Position numbers and translations under genes: made by a program
NCBI RefSeq assembly: GCF_003054445.1
Contig: NC_042507.1
Location: 1,488,001 to 1,552,000 of the forward strand
Length of the DNA stretch: 64,000 nucleotides
Direction of reading: 5' to 3'
Source: Pichia kudriavzevii
Lineage: Eukaryota; Ascomycota; Pichiomycetes; Pichiales; Pichiaceae
The notes under the pieces: generated by a model
Database searches by the model: none
What the model was told of the DNA's origin: nothing
The model's input: only the letters and a program-made list of their open reading frames with translations
Part shown: in pieces, positions 47,258 through 56,898 of the stretch
How the letters are laid out: every line of letters begins with the position of its first letter
Numbering within the stretch: the first letter of the stretch is position 1

Positions 47258-49804
47258 TCAAGGTAATCTATCTGTGCTTGGTGTACGATTAGAGTCAGTA
47301 TTATTTTCATCTTGGAATACATTATTCCATTGCCAAAAGAAATGCTCGTTGGTTTCGATCGGTTTCAAGGTATCTGTATCCATTTTCATTTGGTCTACAA
47401 TGTTAAAAAACCCAGCATCGGAATTGCTGTACATTTCATTCATAATTGGCGGCGTGAAATTGAAGTCCATGTTGTCTTGATTATTCAAGTTTGATATATT
47501 TGGAATAGTTTCGCTGAGTCCTGGGGTTAAAGGATTCGATATACTACAGCAGTTTGAAACTAAGCCTTGAGAAATTGACAATGTAGGTGATTTGCAGCTT
47601 CGGTTGTCTAACCTAAAATGTTTAAGTAAGAACGTTATATTTGTACTTGCATCCTTCATTACACTTGTATCATCGGGACTAACATAATTTTCATTCAACA
47701 CCCTAATATCATCAATTGCATTCAATATAACGTTTTGATCAATGCCATACTCCCTCGAGAGAACATTTGCAAATGGTTGATATTCATTTTCCTGGTTTGA
47801 TAATTTTGGTTTTATCAATGTAAGGCATAATAATAACATTAGTAAAGTATGATATGCATAAAATATATCATAGAATAATAGCCTGTTAAATTTTCGTTGT
47901 TCTGAAGAAAATTTAATGATTGGAATAATTTTTGTTGCTGTTTTTATTCCATGAGATAAGGTTTTCAAAACTTCTGGATTGTTCTCAATTGATTTTTTTG
48001 GCTTCAAGGCATACGCAATTAAATAAGGTACCGTTAATGCAATCATTGAGTGGTGAAGCTGTAAAATCATTTTTATTTGGTACCTATTAGGGTCTGGTCT
48101 ATCATAATTTTTCATATCGTCACTTAATCCTTCATATAATTCTATTAATTTGTTTTTTATTTTTAGCACTTGAACAAAATTGGATTCACTCCATGGATTT
48201 CTTGTTTTAATTAAGTGTTCCCTGTTTTTCAAGATCTCAAACATCAACATGACCAAATTATTACTTGCCCTGTAAGACTCTTTAAACAACTCGTCATCAA
48301 TATCTTTCAAATCAGGCATCTTCACATCGGCTTCGTACAAAGAAACACTTGGTAGTCTACCAGAAATGACACAATCAATTATATGAAACCTGAAACACGC
48401 CCAAAATGCTATTTTAATGTCATCCTGCTCACGTTGATCAAACTGCCGAACAACTTTTTCACGATGGAAACCTAAGGTGTAACATTTCATGCAGCTATCC
48501 CCGATCAATTGCCACACCGCGTTTCTATTCTTCAGTGATGCATGATATAGTGATGATAAATATAATAACTTAACACTAGCGATACTGTTGGAAAAATAGA
48601 AGGTCGAAATGCATAGATTTGTCACATTAACATAATTCTGGATCACCTCCCTAGAAACCAAATTATTTAGAGTAAACTTTTCATTGATCGATGGTTGGAT
48701 GGGATCTTTGTAGGTTTCATCAAACTGTAATTCAAAAAGGTAACTTGCTCTACCTAAAATTAAGACAAGATAAAGGATACAAATGTCTTCATTCGTAAAA
48801 TCATAGTTTTTCATATTCTCGGCATATTTATCTTTCCCTGCGTCTAATATTTTAAAAAAAACCTCCATCTTAGAATTGAAAACCTTTTCTCTCAATATTA
48901 AGTAATTAGGGTGGACTCTGGTAAAAAAACAATGGAAATATTTGATCATCTCGTCTCTTGGAATTAAATCAAGTATCAGAAATTCCTGAATTTTGACACC
49001 ATTAATCTCATAGCAAGGTTTAAAGGTGTCAGACCTTCTTTGGCTTCTCACTGAGGTCAAGGAATTGTTGAATTCCACGGAAGGGAACCAACTAGAGGAT
49101 CTTTTCCTATCAATTTCAAGTAGTGAAGTGAACAATCTTTCAGCGCCAGCTAAGCCAAGTAACCTCTCCTGTAGTTCGGGATTTGTGCCCTCATTGCTGC
49201 AACATAATCCATTCACGTTAGAAGATTTAATGAGCTCTTTGAGATGTTCAGCTATCTTGATAATATTGTTATAAGTTCTTGCACTAATCAGAGAAGAATC
49301 AACTTCCTCGGATGACTCTTCAATGTTAGTTGATGTTGAATCAATACCGGTGCTTGGAATTTCTTCGTTCTCAGATATAGCATCTTCTTTAAAATCATGA
49401 CTTATTTCCGAATCTGTTTCAGGCAAATCCACGTACAATAACTTCCCTATTCTTTTCAAATCTTCGAAATTATCGGGATCACACTCTGGAAACATGGCCT
49501 TGACTATTTTTGTTAACGATTTCAGCTGCAGCAAGGAACTTTCACTAACAGAAAAAAAGGTCCTCTTCTTCCGAATAATTTTTGTCTCACACACTACATG
49601 TGAAGCTTTGCATTGCTCACACGGCGTATGATTGTCAAACACTCTTTCACCGTTTTCATTGTATCTTTTACAAGCCCGCTTCCGCTTCTTGCAGCGGTCA
49701 CAACTGAACAGCGCTCTCTGTCTGCTCTTGATGTTGGTAGGCGTCATGTCTTTGTTTGAAACGGTCCATGAAGCGCATGAAATGTTAATTCCATCCGGAT
49801 TCAT
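47258..49804 (-). CDS. Zn(II)2Cys6 transcription factor
   Basis: An 848-residue putative DNA-binding regulator. The frame extends 20 codons to a TTG; I use the ATG (MNPDGINISCASW). The zinc cluster at about residues 35-71 is CDRCKKRKRAC, a 16-residue loop, then CEQC and six residues to the last Cys; the long middle loop is unusual (mostly 5-12 in this family). A basic linker KIIRKKR follows. The middle homology region (Fungal_trans type) is recognisable around residues 330-560, including YLSSLYHASLKNRNAVWQLI and YTLGFHREKV, AFWACFRFHIIDCVISGRLP. The C-terminus is Asn/acidic, as for activation domains. I cannot name the orthologue or its targets. Confidence 0.85.
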   Translation of the reverse strand: MNPDGINISCASWTVSNKDMTPTNIKSRQRALFSCDRCKKRKRACKRYNENGERVFDNHTPCEQCKASHVVCETKIIRKKRTFFSVSESSLLQLKSLTKIVKAMFPECDPDNFEDLKRIGKLLYVDLPETDSEISHDFKEDAISENEEIPSTGIDSTSTNIEESSEEVDSSLISARTYNNIIKIAEHLKELIKSSNVNGLCCSNEGTNPELQERLLGLAGAERLFTSLLEIDRKRSSSWFPSVEFNNSLTSVRSQRRSDTFKPCYEINGVKIQEFLILDLIPRDEMIKYFHCFFTRVHPNYLILREKVFNSKMEVFFKILDAGKDKYAENMKNYDFTNEDICILYLVLILGRASYLFELQFDETYKDPIQPSINEKFTLNNLVSREVIQNYVNVTNLCISTFYFSNSIASVKLLYLSSLYHASLKNRNAVWQLIGDSCMKCYTLGFHREKVVRQFDQREQDDIKIAFWACFRFHIIDCVISGRLPSVSLYEADVKMPDLKDIDDELFKESYRASNNLVMLMFEILKNREHLIKTRNPWSESNFVQVLKIKNKLIELYEGLSDDMKNYDRPDPNRYQIKMILQLHHSMIALTVPYLIAYALKPKKSIENNPEVLKTLSHGIKTATKIIPIIKFSSEQRKFNRLLFYDIFYAYHTLLMLLLCLTLIKPKLSNQENEYQPFANVLSREYGIDQNVILNAIDDIRVLNENYVSPDDTSVMKDASTNITFLLKHFRLDNRSCKSPTLSISQGLVSNCCSISNPLTPGLSETIPNISNLNNQDNMDFNFTPPIMNEMYSNSDAGFFNIVDQMKMDTDTLKPIETNEHFFWQWNNVFQDENNTDSNRTPSTDRLP

Positions 49805-50327
49805 AGTTTCCCGGGCAAGAAATGGTGATGGAATATACAACGGTTTTAAATCCGGAAAGTGCAATCCAATTGAATTTTTTGCGTAATTGATTCAGTGCAT
49901 TCCAATTTTCAAAATTGCTCGCCATTTTCCCGGTTGTGGAATACTCCTCCCCCCCTCAAAACAGATTTATTACTTTATCTTTTATTTCTCATTGCTTAAT
50001 TTCATGCAATACAAAATAACCACAACATTACTAAAAGGATAATCTGCAAGAAACCGCTGATCTTTAATCCAGTAATAATTGTCTCTTCTTTGCCATATTT
50101 GGGAAAACCGGGATTCTTAGAATGACAAGGAAGTTCCACTAGTCCCAACATATTTTCGCATATATAAATTTGACGTCTTCTGTTCCAAATTATTATGCAT
50201 AGAACACCATATTCTGCTTCTAGAAGGCCTCGGCACCTGTTCTAAAAATAATTCATACTACATTCTTTTTTCTCAAAACAGGATCGATGTAAACACCATC
50301 CAAATTACGAACAAGAGTACATACGGA
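49805..50327. other. intergenic region between the Zn2Cys6 gene and HIS5
   Basis: Promoter of the zinc-cluster gene and 3' region of HIS5. A C-run/CCTCCCCCCC stretch is near 49948-49957. No protein-like frame or RNA gene recognised. Confidence 0.4.
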
Positions 50328-51497
50328 TTATTGGTTGATCTCTTCCAATACCTTGGCAAAGGTGCTTACCAAGATGGAATTTTCTTCAGCCGTACCAATA
50401 GAAATTCTCAAACAACCATTGCAGCCGAGTTCTTTACCTCTGAATCTAACTACAACTTTGTTATCCTTAGCTAAAGCCAAGTAAAGCCTGTTGGCAACCT
50501 CGTTATCTGGCTGCAAATCCTTGTTCAAGATTTCAATTAAAATGAAATTGGCATCTAAGCCTCCCCTGTTTCTACCGACATACTTCAAACCTAATAATTT
50601 TTCCAGAACAATGGATCTCTGCTCTATAATTCTGTTGATCTTCTCCCGCGTTTCCTTCAATGCACCTGTTGTTGTTGCTCTGGTGGCTACATCACTGGTC
50701 AGGTTGGAAATATTATATGGGTACTTGATAGAATTCAGTAACAAAGATATCTCCTTATTCGAATATGTAATGCCAAGTCTGATACCTGCCAACGCAAAGG
50801 CCTTCGACAGTGTCTGTAAAACAACAAGATTTGGGTGCTCATTTACCAATGTGCACAAAGACGAACCAACTGGGGCAAAGTCAATGTATGCTTCATCAAG
50901 CACAACTAAAACGTTCAAATTTTCTTCCTCGATACCCTTTAATAATTGAAAGAGCTTCGCCTCTTCAACTTTCTTTGCTGTTGGGTTACCAGGTGATGTG
51001 ATATATACCAGTTTTATCAATGGATCTTTTCTGATTGCATCTAAAATGTTTTCAGGGATGATATCAAAAGTTTCCAAATCTAATGGAACACTAACAATAG
51101 TCACATCATTAACAACACCACAGATAGAATACATACCATAGGTTGGGGGACAAAGCACCATTTTCTCCTTACCTGGCGTAATGAAACATCTCATTAACGC
51201 ATCAATACTTTCATCACTACCAACACCGAGACAGAGATTTTCGATGCCTAAGTCGCCGCCCTCTCTTTCTGCATTTCTAAACTCAACAATTTGTTTCTTC
51301 AATTCATGCTGGTGTGGATCCGGATATCTGTTCAATGATAACTCCTTCTCCTGTTGTGTCATTCCCTGGAATGATGGACCATGAGTATTTTCGTTAGCAT
51401 CCAACAAAATACCTTCTTTAAAATCATCACGTGCACATCTGTACGGTTCTAAAGTAAGCAATTGTGCTCTTGCAAGTTTACTAATATCAAATGGCAT
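50328..51497 (-). CDS. HIS5: histidinol-phosphate aminotransferase (His5)
   Basis: A 389-residue PLP enzyme of histidine synthesis, converting imidazole acetol-phosphate and glutamate to histidinol-phosphate. Class I/II aminotransferase motifs are present: LDANENTHGPS near 32, LSLNRYPDPHQHELK, LCLGVGSDESIDALMR, YITSPGNPTAKK, VVLDEAYIDFAP, and SKAFALAGIRLG with the PLP lysine at residue 232. The C-terminal FRGKELGCNGCLRISIGTAE has the phosphate-binding Arg. Length is as in S. cerevisiae (385). A consensus Gcn4 site is 130 bp upstream, so induction by amino acid starvation is likely. Confidence 0.96.
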   Translation of the reverse strand: MPFDISKLARAQLLTLEPYRCARDDFKEGILLDANENTHGPSFQGMTQQEKELSLNRYPDPHQHELKKQIVEFRNAEREGGDLGIENLCLGVGSDESIDALMRCFITPGKEKMVLCPPTYGMYSICGVVNDVTIVSVPLDLETFDIIPENILDAIRKDPLIKLVYITSPGNPTAKKVEEAKLFQLLKGIEEENLNVLVVLDEAYIDFAPVGSSLCTLVNEHPNLVVLQTLSKAFALAGIRLGITYSNKEISLLLNSIKYPYNISNLTSDVATRATTTGALKETREKINRIIEQRSIVLEKLLGLKYVGRNRGGLDANFILIEILNKDLQPDNEVANRLYLALAKDNKVVVRFRGKELGCNGCLRISIGTAEENSILVSTFAKVLEEINQ

Positions 51498-51625
51498 AAG
51501 TGTCTACTTAACTTGGTTAGCTTTTCCGTTGATTTCTTGAATATCACACTAATCATAACCGTGTGTGGTCAAAGGCCATGGTTATCTGAATTATGTACAA
51601 AACTCAAAACGCGGAGATTGGAAAG

Positions 51626-51633
51626 ATGACTCA
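51626..51633 (+). promoter_or_regulatory. Gcn4 site ATGACTCA upstream of HIS5
   Basis: Exact TGACTCA core at 51627-51633, about 130 bp upstream of the HIS5 start codon. This is the general amino acid control element of yeasts, in its expected place before an amino acid biosynthesis gene. Confidence 0.75.
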
Positions 51634-51777
51634 GAGTGCTTTTTTTTTTCTTATGTTATAATATACCGTACTTTACTATACTTTATTGTACTCTATTTCA
51701 TGTAATCGATACTGTATAAATATGCTGTTGCCGTATACACTTGTCGCATTACATCTGTATACATTGCATGGTAAATT

Positions 51778-54700
51778 TTATACATTGCATGGTTGACATT
51801 TCGTAGAATCTTCAAAGTTAGTAGAATGAGTCAAATCGTACTTTTTCATACGCAGTTTCCGACGACGATTAATAAAGCTCAAACTATTCGTGTTTTGGTA
51901 GGGAGAAGCAGTTTCTGCATCACATTCATCCTCTTCTATAAGATTGTCATTTCCCAGATACAAGACCTTCATGATATTACCAAAACAAACAACGATGGAT
52001 TTATGACCGAATTTACGGACAGGCCCCAACTTTTTTATTAGAAGTCCAGTATCCTCTCCATCCGGAATCTCGTAAAACTTAACATTACCACGGGCCGTCA
52101 TTGTCCATCCTTCCCATATATCACTTAACCTCCTTCTTTCTTTAATTTCGTCATCCTGTTTAATATCTTTCATACACCCATTGTCTGAAACCACAGATGA
52201 TTGAGTGAGTCTATTATGTCGTTTCCTTAATCCAATTTGAGACGAATCAAGTATGCTTCCCCTAGCACCATTTAGTTCAATGCCCGTGCTCTCTATTTCA
52301 TCTTCGTTTATAGCTGCATATTTTATGATTTCCAAATCATGGACAGTGTCCTTTTTTCTAACACCGATTAACATATTTAAATCGGTAGAACACCAACCTT
52401 CCACATTACTCAACGCATGTTGGTGCTCCGTCACACTAGCAAAACCAAGGCATCTAGTCTCCCTTGAATCTCTTTCAACTCTAAGACATATGTTATTTTT
52501 AGCTCTGTTGTCAATCGAAAAGGTATGCAGTATCAAATAATTCGTGTCTAATTCCGTATATGCAACGCTGAAACTTGGTACAGATGCACAACCACAAAAT
52601 CTACAGTGCGAAGGTTCAGGATGGAAAACTTTGAAGCTTGTAGGTTTGAATCTACCTATTTTCCACTCCTTTAAAACCGTCCCGGTCTGAACATCCACCA
52701 ATTGGGATTTACTTCCATATGCCTGAACAATCATACCAACAAACGGAACAGTTTCCATAACTATATTGTCAAAGCAAGCGGAAGAATCAGCAAGATCAAA
52801 ATCAACCTTTTTGCTATTGTTATTAGTTTTTGATAGTTCGAATTCTTTTGATAAAGCTGCTGGGGTTAGTAAGCTCCTTCCCTTATTATAAGTTTCAGTG
52901 TCTATCTTAACGGGCCTTGATCTCCATTTATTATTGACTGCTGTGGAAACAAGCAACTCGCCGTTCTCTTTAATCGCTACAATACGATCGTTGACACGTG
53001 GTGATACTAATTTCTTTGCACATATAAGTGAAGAACTGCACAATGTTGTTTGTTCCAATTCACCGTTTGTACAATTGATGGTGTACATAGTACCATTTTT
53101 CAGCACAATAATGAATTCCATATCACTATTAAGGGTGAGTTTTCTTAAATTAACTGAATTGTCAAAGTTTGAGTCAAGTGACATTGATCTCCCCGGTCGC
53201 AGATTAGTTGCTTCATCAGCATTAGGGTTGATTATGGATGCTGGCTTCTCCTTGGATTTGGCGCTTCTACTAGCTAATTTTCGACGACCGTTGGAAACTT
53301 GCGTTCTTCTTCTAAAAAAAGATTCTAGAGGCGTATCATTTTCCAACATATCTAGATGAATATCCCAAATCCATGACATGGTCAATCTTGACCAGCACTT
53401 AATGTGACCTAATCTACTGAACACCATGATTAAGGAACCTGAATCAGACATCGAAACTTCAGTGACCGGTAAAAATCGACTATCTATTGGTAGCAATGTA
53501 GGTTCAGGGATAGGATTCTTCAAGGGAGACCAAACTAAGATCTTATGATCTATAGCGACGGATACAATAAAAGGACATGAGGAAGTGCCTAATTTAACAA
53601 TATCGAGCACATGTCCATCAACTAGATCTTTTGAATTTAAATAATGTTTGGAAGAACCTGTTTTATTTGGTGAAGACGATATATCAGTTGGATATTTTGC
53701 TAGCAACGGGGTCTTGAAGTCTGAGATTGTAATCTTTAAAATGATGCAAAGAGAAGATATGCAAAATACCAAAAAAATTAGGAATTCTAGGATGAAAAAG
53801 ATGTCAATACTCATTTTTGAATCCTCCTTCAACGGGATATAATATTGGAAACCATCCATATTCATGAAGATCACAGGACTTAGTAGTGTACGAGAAAAAG
53901 GATTATAAGAATTCAAGTCAAAAACAAACCCACGTTTGTTTATATATAATAGCGAATGTATATTTCGTAAAATGACGTTTGGTGTAACGGTAGAGACTAA
54001 TTGCAATCCTGAAAATAATGCTGCAATCAAGTATGGGAAAACCTTATTCCCTTTATTTGGTGAAGAGTCAAATTGATTGGTTTTAATCAATTCATTGATG
54101 CAAATAGTGACCAAAAAAGTATTTGTCAAAATGAAATTCATAATACACTCCATGATTACAAAAATTGCAAGTTGAGCCATAAGTTTGGATGATTTCAGCG
54201 AGAACATAAGTTCAATGAGAGAAATCGCAATTAAAGACACGTGACTAATTATTGAAGATGGCAAGCACTCCGCCAGTATATTCTTGCACAAGCTTTGAAA
54301 AGAAATCCCGTACTTCACATTCAACGAAACACACCTCAGATCTTTCAAAATGAGGAACAATGGACAAATTGACAATACCAAAGGTGGAATTTGTAATAAT
54401 TCGAGTCCATATATGCTAACAATTGATAATGATGAAAAGGTGACTAGAAGTGCCTGCCCTAGTGATGCCAATCCAATGTTAAATTTCGAGCTAATACTTA
54501 GCTCAGAAAAATTTTTAGCCAGATACCATATTACCAACGGTGCCAATATAATCTGGAAAAAAAACCTGACAAAACTGAAACTTCCATCATCACTGAAATG
54601 TGCATGCAATAATGAAGGGAATCTCAATTCTAGATCTAGGGGGTATTTCTCTTTGGCAATTCTTATATTATCAAATAGAATAGAGGTGATATCATGAAAT

Positions 54701-55185
54701 GAATTATAAACTAGAAACTTCATGACTGTGAAATTTGAGTTTTCCTCAAGCAACGTAAAATTGCCAATGCTGGTATACGTTGTTGGGGAATAAACAACTG
54801 TGTCATTATAGATACCCTTGAGTAGTGTTTCCTGAAAATCAACAACGTCCATATGAAGGCTTTGATCGTTGAACAATTTCACCTCAACTAAATTCAGTTT
54901 ATGCGCACCACCATCCTCCAACCAGCTCACAGAAGGTTGATTTCGTGTGGGTGGGAAAATTGTATTCAATAATAGGTCTTGAGGAAGGACAGGTATATTA
55001 TTTAATAAAGGAAATGCAAAGATTAATGATAATATGCAAGGATATAGAATGGCTTTCAGAGGGTTGTTTGTGATAAAACGAAGTAGCGGGGCAACGATTG
55101 GCGAACCCGTATCTAGCATGTGTGCTGATGACGCTGGAGACAACAGGTGAGACGAAGGTTCTATATGTGGGAACATCGAATTCAT
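51778..55185 (-). CDS. SCAP-like sterol-sensing protein (SREBP escort)
   Basis: An 1135-residue polytopic membrane protein. The frame extends to a TTG 21 codons earlier; the ATG (MNSMFPHIEPSS) is used. Segment TM1 (LKAILYPCILSLIFAFPLL) at about 43-61 is followed by a lumenal loop with N-glycosylation sites, then a block of hydrophobic helices at about 205-400 with the sterol-sensing-domain layout (FVRFFFQIILAPLVIWYLAK, IGLASLGQALLVTFSSLSIV). Two more helices follow, to about 500. The C-terminal half is cytosolic with WD-like repeats (SVAIDHKILVWSPL, GHIKCWSRLTMSWIWDIH, near the end ARGNVKFYEIPDGED). SSD plus WD is the SCAP/Scp1 architecture, which escorts SREBP for oxygen/sterol signalling. 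Confidence 0.72.
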   Translation of the reverse strand: MNSMFPHIEPSSHLLSPASSAHMLDTGSPIVAPLLRFITNNPLKAILYPCILSLIFAFPLLNNIPVLPQDLLLNTIFPPTRNQPSVSWLEDGGAHKLNLVEVKLFNDQSLHMDVVDFQETLLKGIYNDTVVYSPTTYTSIGNFTLLEENSNFTVMKFLVYNSFHDITSILFDNIRIAKEKYPLDLELRFPSLLHAHFSDDGSFSFVRFFFQIILAPLVIWYLAKNFSELSISSKFNIGLASLGQALLVTFSSLSIVSIYGLELLQIPPLVLSICPLFLILKDLRCVSLNVKYGISFQSLCKNILAECLPSSIISHVSLIAISLIELMFSLKSSKLMAQLAIFVIMECIMNFILTNTFLVTICINELIKTNQFDSSPNKGNKVFPYLIAALFSGLQLVSTVTPNVILRNIHSLLYINKRGFVFDLNSYNPFSRTLLSPVIFMNMDGFQYYIPLKEDSKMSIDIFFILEFLIFLVFCISSLCIILKITISDFKTPLLAKYPTDISSSPNKTGSSKHYLNSKDLVDGHVLDIVKLGTSSCPFIVSVAIDHKILVWSPLKNPIPEPTLLPIDSRFLPVTEVSMSDSGSLIMVFSRLGHIKCWSRLTMSWIWDIHLDMLENDTPLESFFRRRTQVSNGRRKLASRSAKSKEKPASIINPNADEATNLRPGRSMSLDSNFDNSVNLRKLTLNSDMEFIIVLKNGTMYTINCTNGELEQTTLCSSSLICAKKLVSPRVNDRIVAIKENGELLVSTAVNNKWRSRPVKIDTETYNKGRSLLTPAALSKEFELSKTNNNSKKVDFDLADSSACFDNIVMETVPFVGMIVQAYGSKSQLVDVQTGTVLKEWKIGRFKPTSFKVFHPEPSHCRFCGCASVPSFSVAYTELDTNYLILHTFSIDNRAKNNICLRVERDSRETRCLGFASVTEHQHALSNVEGWCSTDLNMLIGVRKKDTVHDLEIIKYAAINEDEIESTGIELNGARGSILDSSQIGLRKRHNRLTQSSVVSDNGCMKDIKQDDEIKERRRLSDIWEGWTMTARGNVKFYEIPDGEDTGLLIKKLGPVRKFGHKSIVVCFGNIMKVLYLGNDNLIEEDECDAETASPYQNTNSLSFINRRRKLRMKKYDLTHSTNFEDSTKCQPCNV

Positions 55186-55391
55186 ATGCTTCTTCTCTGA
55201 AGGCCCAAGGATAATAATAAAAAAGAGAGGAATCTCCAAGGCATACAAATCTGTAAAAAAATAATCACTTTAATACCACCACTCTATTTACTGATGTCCC
55301 CCGTTTTTTTTCTCCCGCAACGCTATTTTTTTTTCTATTATTTACTTGGTGCAAGCATGTTTTGACAGGCAAACATTGGAAATTTTATTGC

Positions 55392-56738
55392 CTATTTAGG
55401 TAATTTCGTGGGCTTGTTTCGTTCTAGTTTCCGACAACATCGGATTTCTCGCACCCATTCACTGTTGAGTACCTGGAGTGTTGTGATTCGCCTCTGTGGG
55501 ACTGGATCCAGCATACAATAAATGACATTCCGGCATCTAGCACGTTTTAGGTATTCGATTGGCCCATACCCGTGTTCACATTTCCGCATCTTCAAATATT
55601 CATGGAAAAACTCGTCTTCCAAACGAGCTTCCTTCCATAGCTGACGTCCAGTACGCATAGCCATATATATGACACCACAAGACCACACGTCCACACATCT
55701 AGGGTCATACTCTCTCGTGGTGAATTCCTCTGGCGCAATGTAAGGAGATGAACCTCGGATACCATTACTCAGCTGAACTTCATCTTCCCACACAGTTTTG
55801 AAACATTCTGCACTGCCGAAATCCGTAATTTTCACATTCCCGTCCTGGGTAAGTAGGATGTTTTCAGGCTTTAAATCACGATGTGCAACCCCCATCTTGT
55901 GGATATAATGCACACCCCGTAGTATTTGTTTGAAGAAACAATCTGCTTCTATATACTCTAGTTTCCCGGCAGATACAATCAAAGAGTATAGATCACCACC
56001 AGTACAATACTCCATGACCTCACAGTATTCACCTTTGGAATTCTTGAATAAGTCAAAGGCATTGATGATATTGTCGTGCTTCAACGATGATGAAATGCAA
56101 AATTCGTACGTTAATCGCTTACTGTATTTCTCCTCCGGCTCATTCTGTCTCTTCCGAAACTCCTTCACAGCATACAACACCTCTTGGTTACTCCCTACTT
56201 TCTTATGTGACACTTTCACTACTCCAAACGCACCTTTACCCACAATTTCATGGCATTTCCCATACTTCTCGAAAAAAGATCCACCATCATTCATGACGGG
56301 CTGATTGACGCTTTTACCCTGAGGGAAATTGTGCTGTTCCTTAACATACGTTGCAAATAAAGTGGGCGGGAGTTTTGTTTCAGAAGTTTTGTCATTGAAT
56401 ATATTCGGGATCGCTGAAACCGCATCGTTCCTCTTTGTGCCACCACTGATCCAGTCTTTCATCATCAAACTCAACTTCTCTTGCCTTTTCGCACTTCTTA
56501 AATGATGGATATGCGAACCATCTTCCATTATTTGTAGCCTGCTAACTTTGCCCTTGCGTGTTGATGATGTTCTCGATAATGATTCAGAACTGCTATTGTT
56601 TGAAGCTGTTGATTTGTTTGAGAAGGATCGAGTTTCCGGATTTGAAATGCTGGAATTTTGGGTCGATGTTGATGTAAACAATCGACTCAGTTTAGAGATT
56701 GTATGTGAACGTGAACGTTCAGAGTCTGTAGATGTCAT
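55392..56738 (-). CDS. fungal HAL/NPR-family Ser/Thr protein kinase
   Basis: A 448-residue kinase. Residues 1-75 are Ser/Thr-rich and probably disordered. The kinase domain spans about 155-435: Gly-loop VGKGAFGVVKVSHKK, VAL-type lysine in YAVKEFRKR, LKHDNIINAFDLF, EYCTGGDLYSLI, HRDLKPENILL, DFG in ITDFGSAECF, and GSSPYIAPEEF. The style of the catalytic loop, DFGSAECF and the YDPRCVDVWSCGVIY block places it with fungal-specific HAL/NPR kinases that regulate nutrient and ion transporters. I cannot decide between Sat4/Hal5, Npr1 or Hrk1 branches, so no symbol is given. All catalytic residues are present. Confidence 0.85.
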   Translation of the reverse strand: MTSTDSERSRSHTISKLSRLFTSTSTQNSSISNPETRSFSNKSTASNNSSSESLSRTSSTRKGKVSRLQIMEDGSHIHHLRSAKRQEKLSLMMKDWISGGTKRNDAVSAIPNIFNDKTSETKLPPTLFATYVKEQHNFPQGKSVNQPVMNDGGSFFEKYGKCHEIVGKGAFGVVKVSHKKVGSNQEVLYAVKEFRKRQNEPEEKYSKRLTYEFCISSSLKHDNIINAFDLFKNSKGEYCEVMEYCTGGDLYSLIVSAGKLEYIEADCFFKQILRGVHYIHKMGVAHRDLKPENILLTQDGNVKITDFGSAECFKTVWEDEVQLSNGIRGSSPYIAPEEFTTREYDPRCVDVWSCGVIYMAMRTGRQLWKEARLEDEFFHEYLKMRKCEHGYGPIEYLKRARCRNVIYCMLDPVPQRRITTLQVLNSEWVREIRCCRKLERNKPTKLPK

Positions 56739-56898
56739 TGGCTACCCCGTAAAAACTTTGGTTGAAGAAGCATGCAACCCTAATATAATCATGATACTAT
56801 AAATTTCAAATACAAGAGTGGAAAAAGCTTTTTTTTTCCATGAAAAAAAAAGAAAATTAAAGAAAAACTAAGAATACAACTGCCTAATTAGGAAGCTC

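Noticed and set aside
55249-55330. TTTTTTTACAG before the SCAP-like gene as an intron acceptor
   Set aside because: No TACTAAC-like branch point or donor with an open upstream exon was found, and an ATG-started frame already gives a complete N-terminus.
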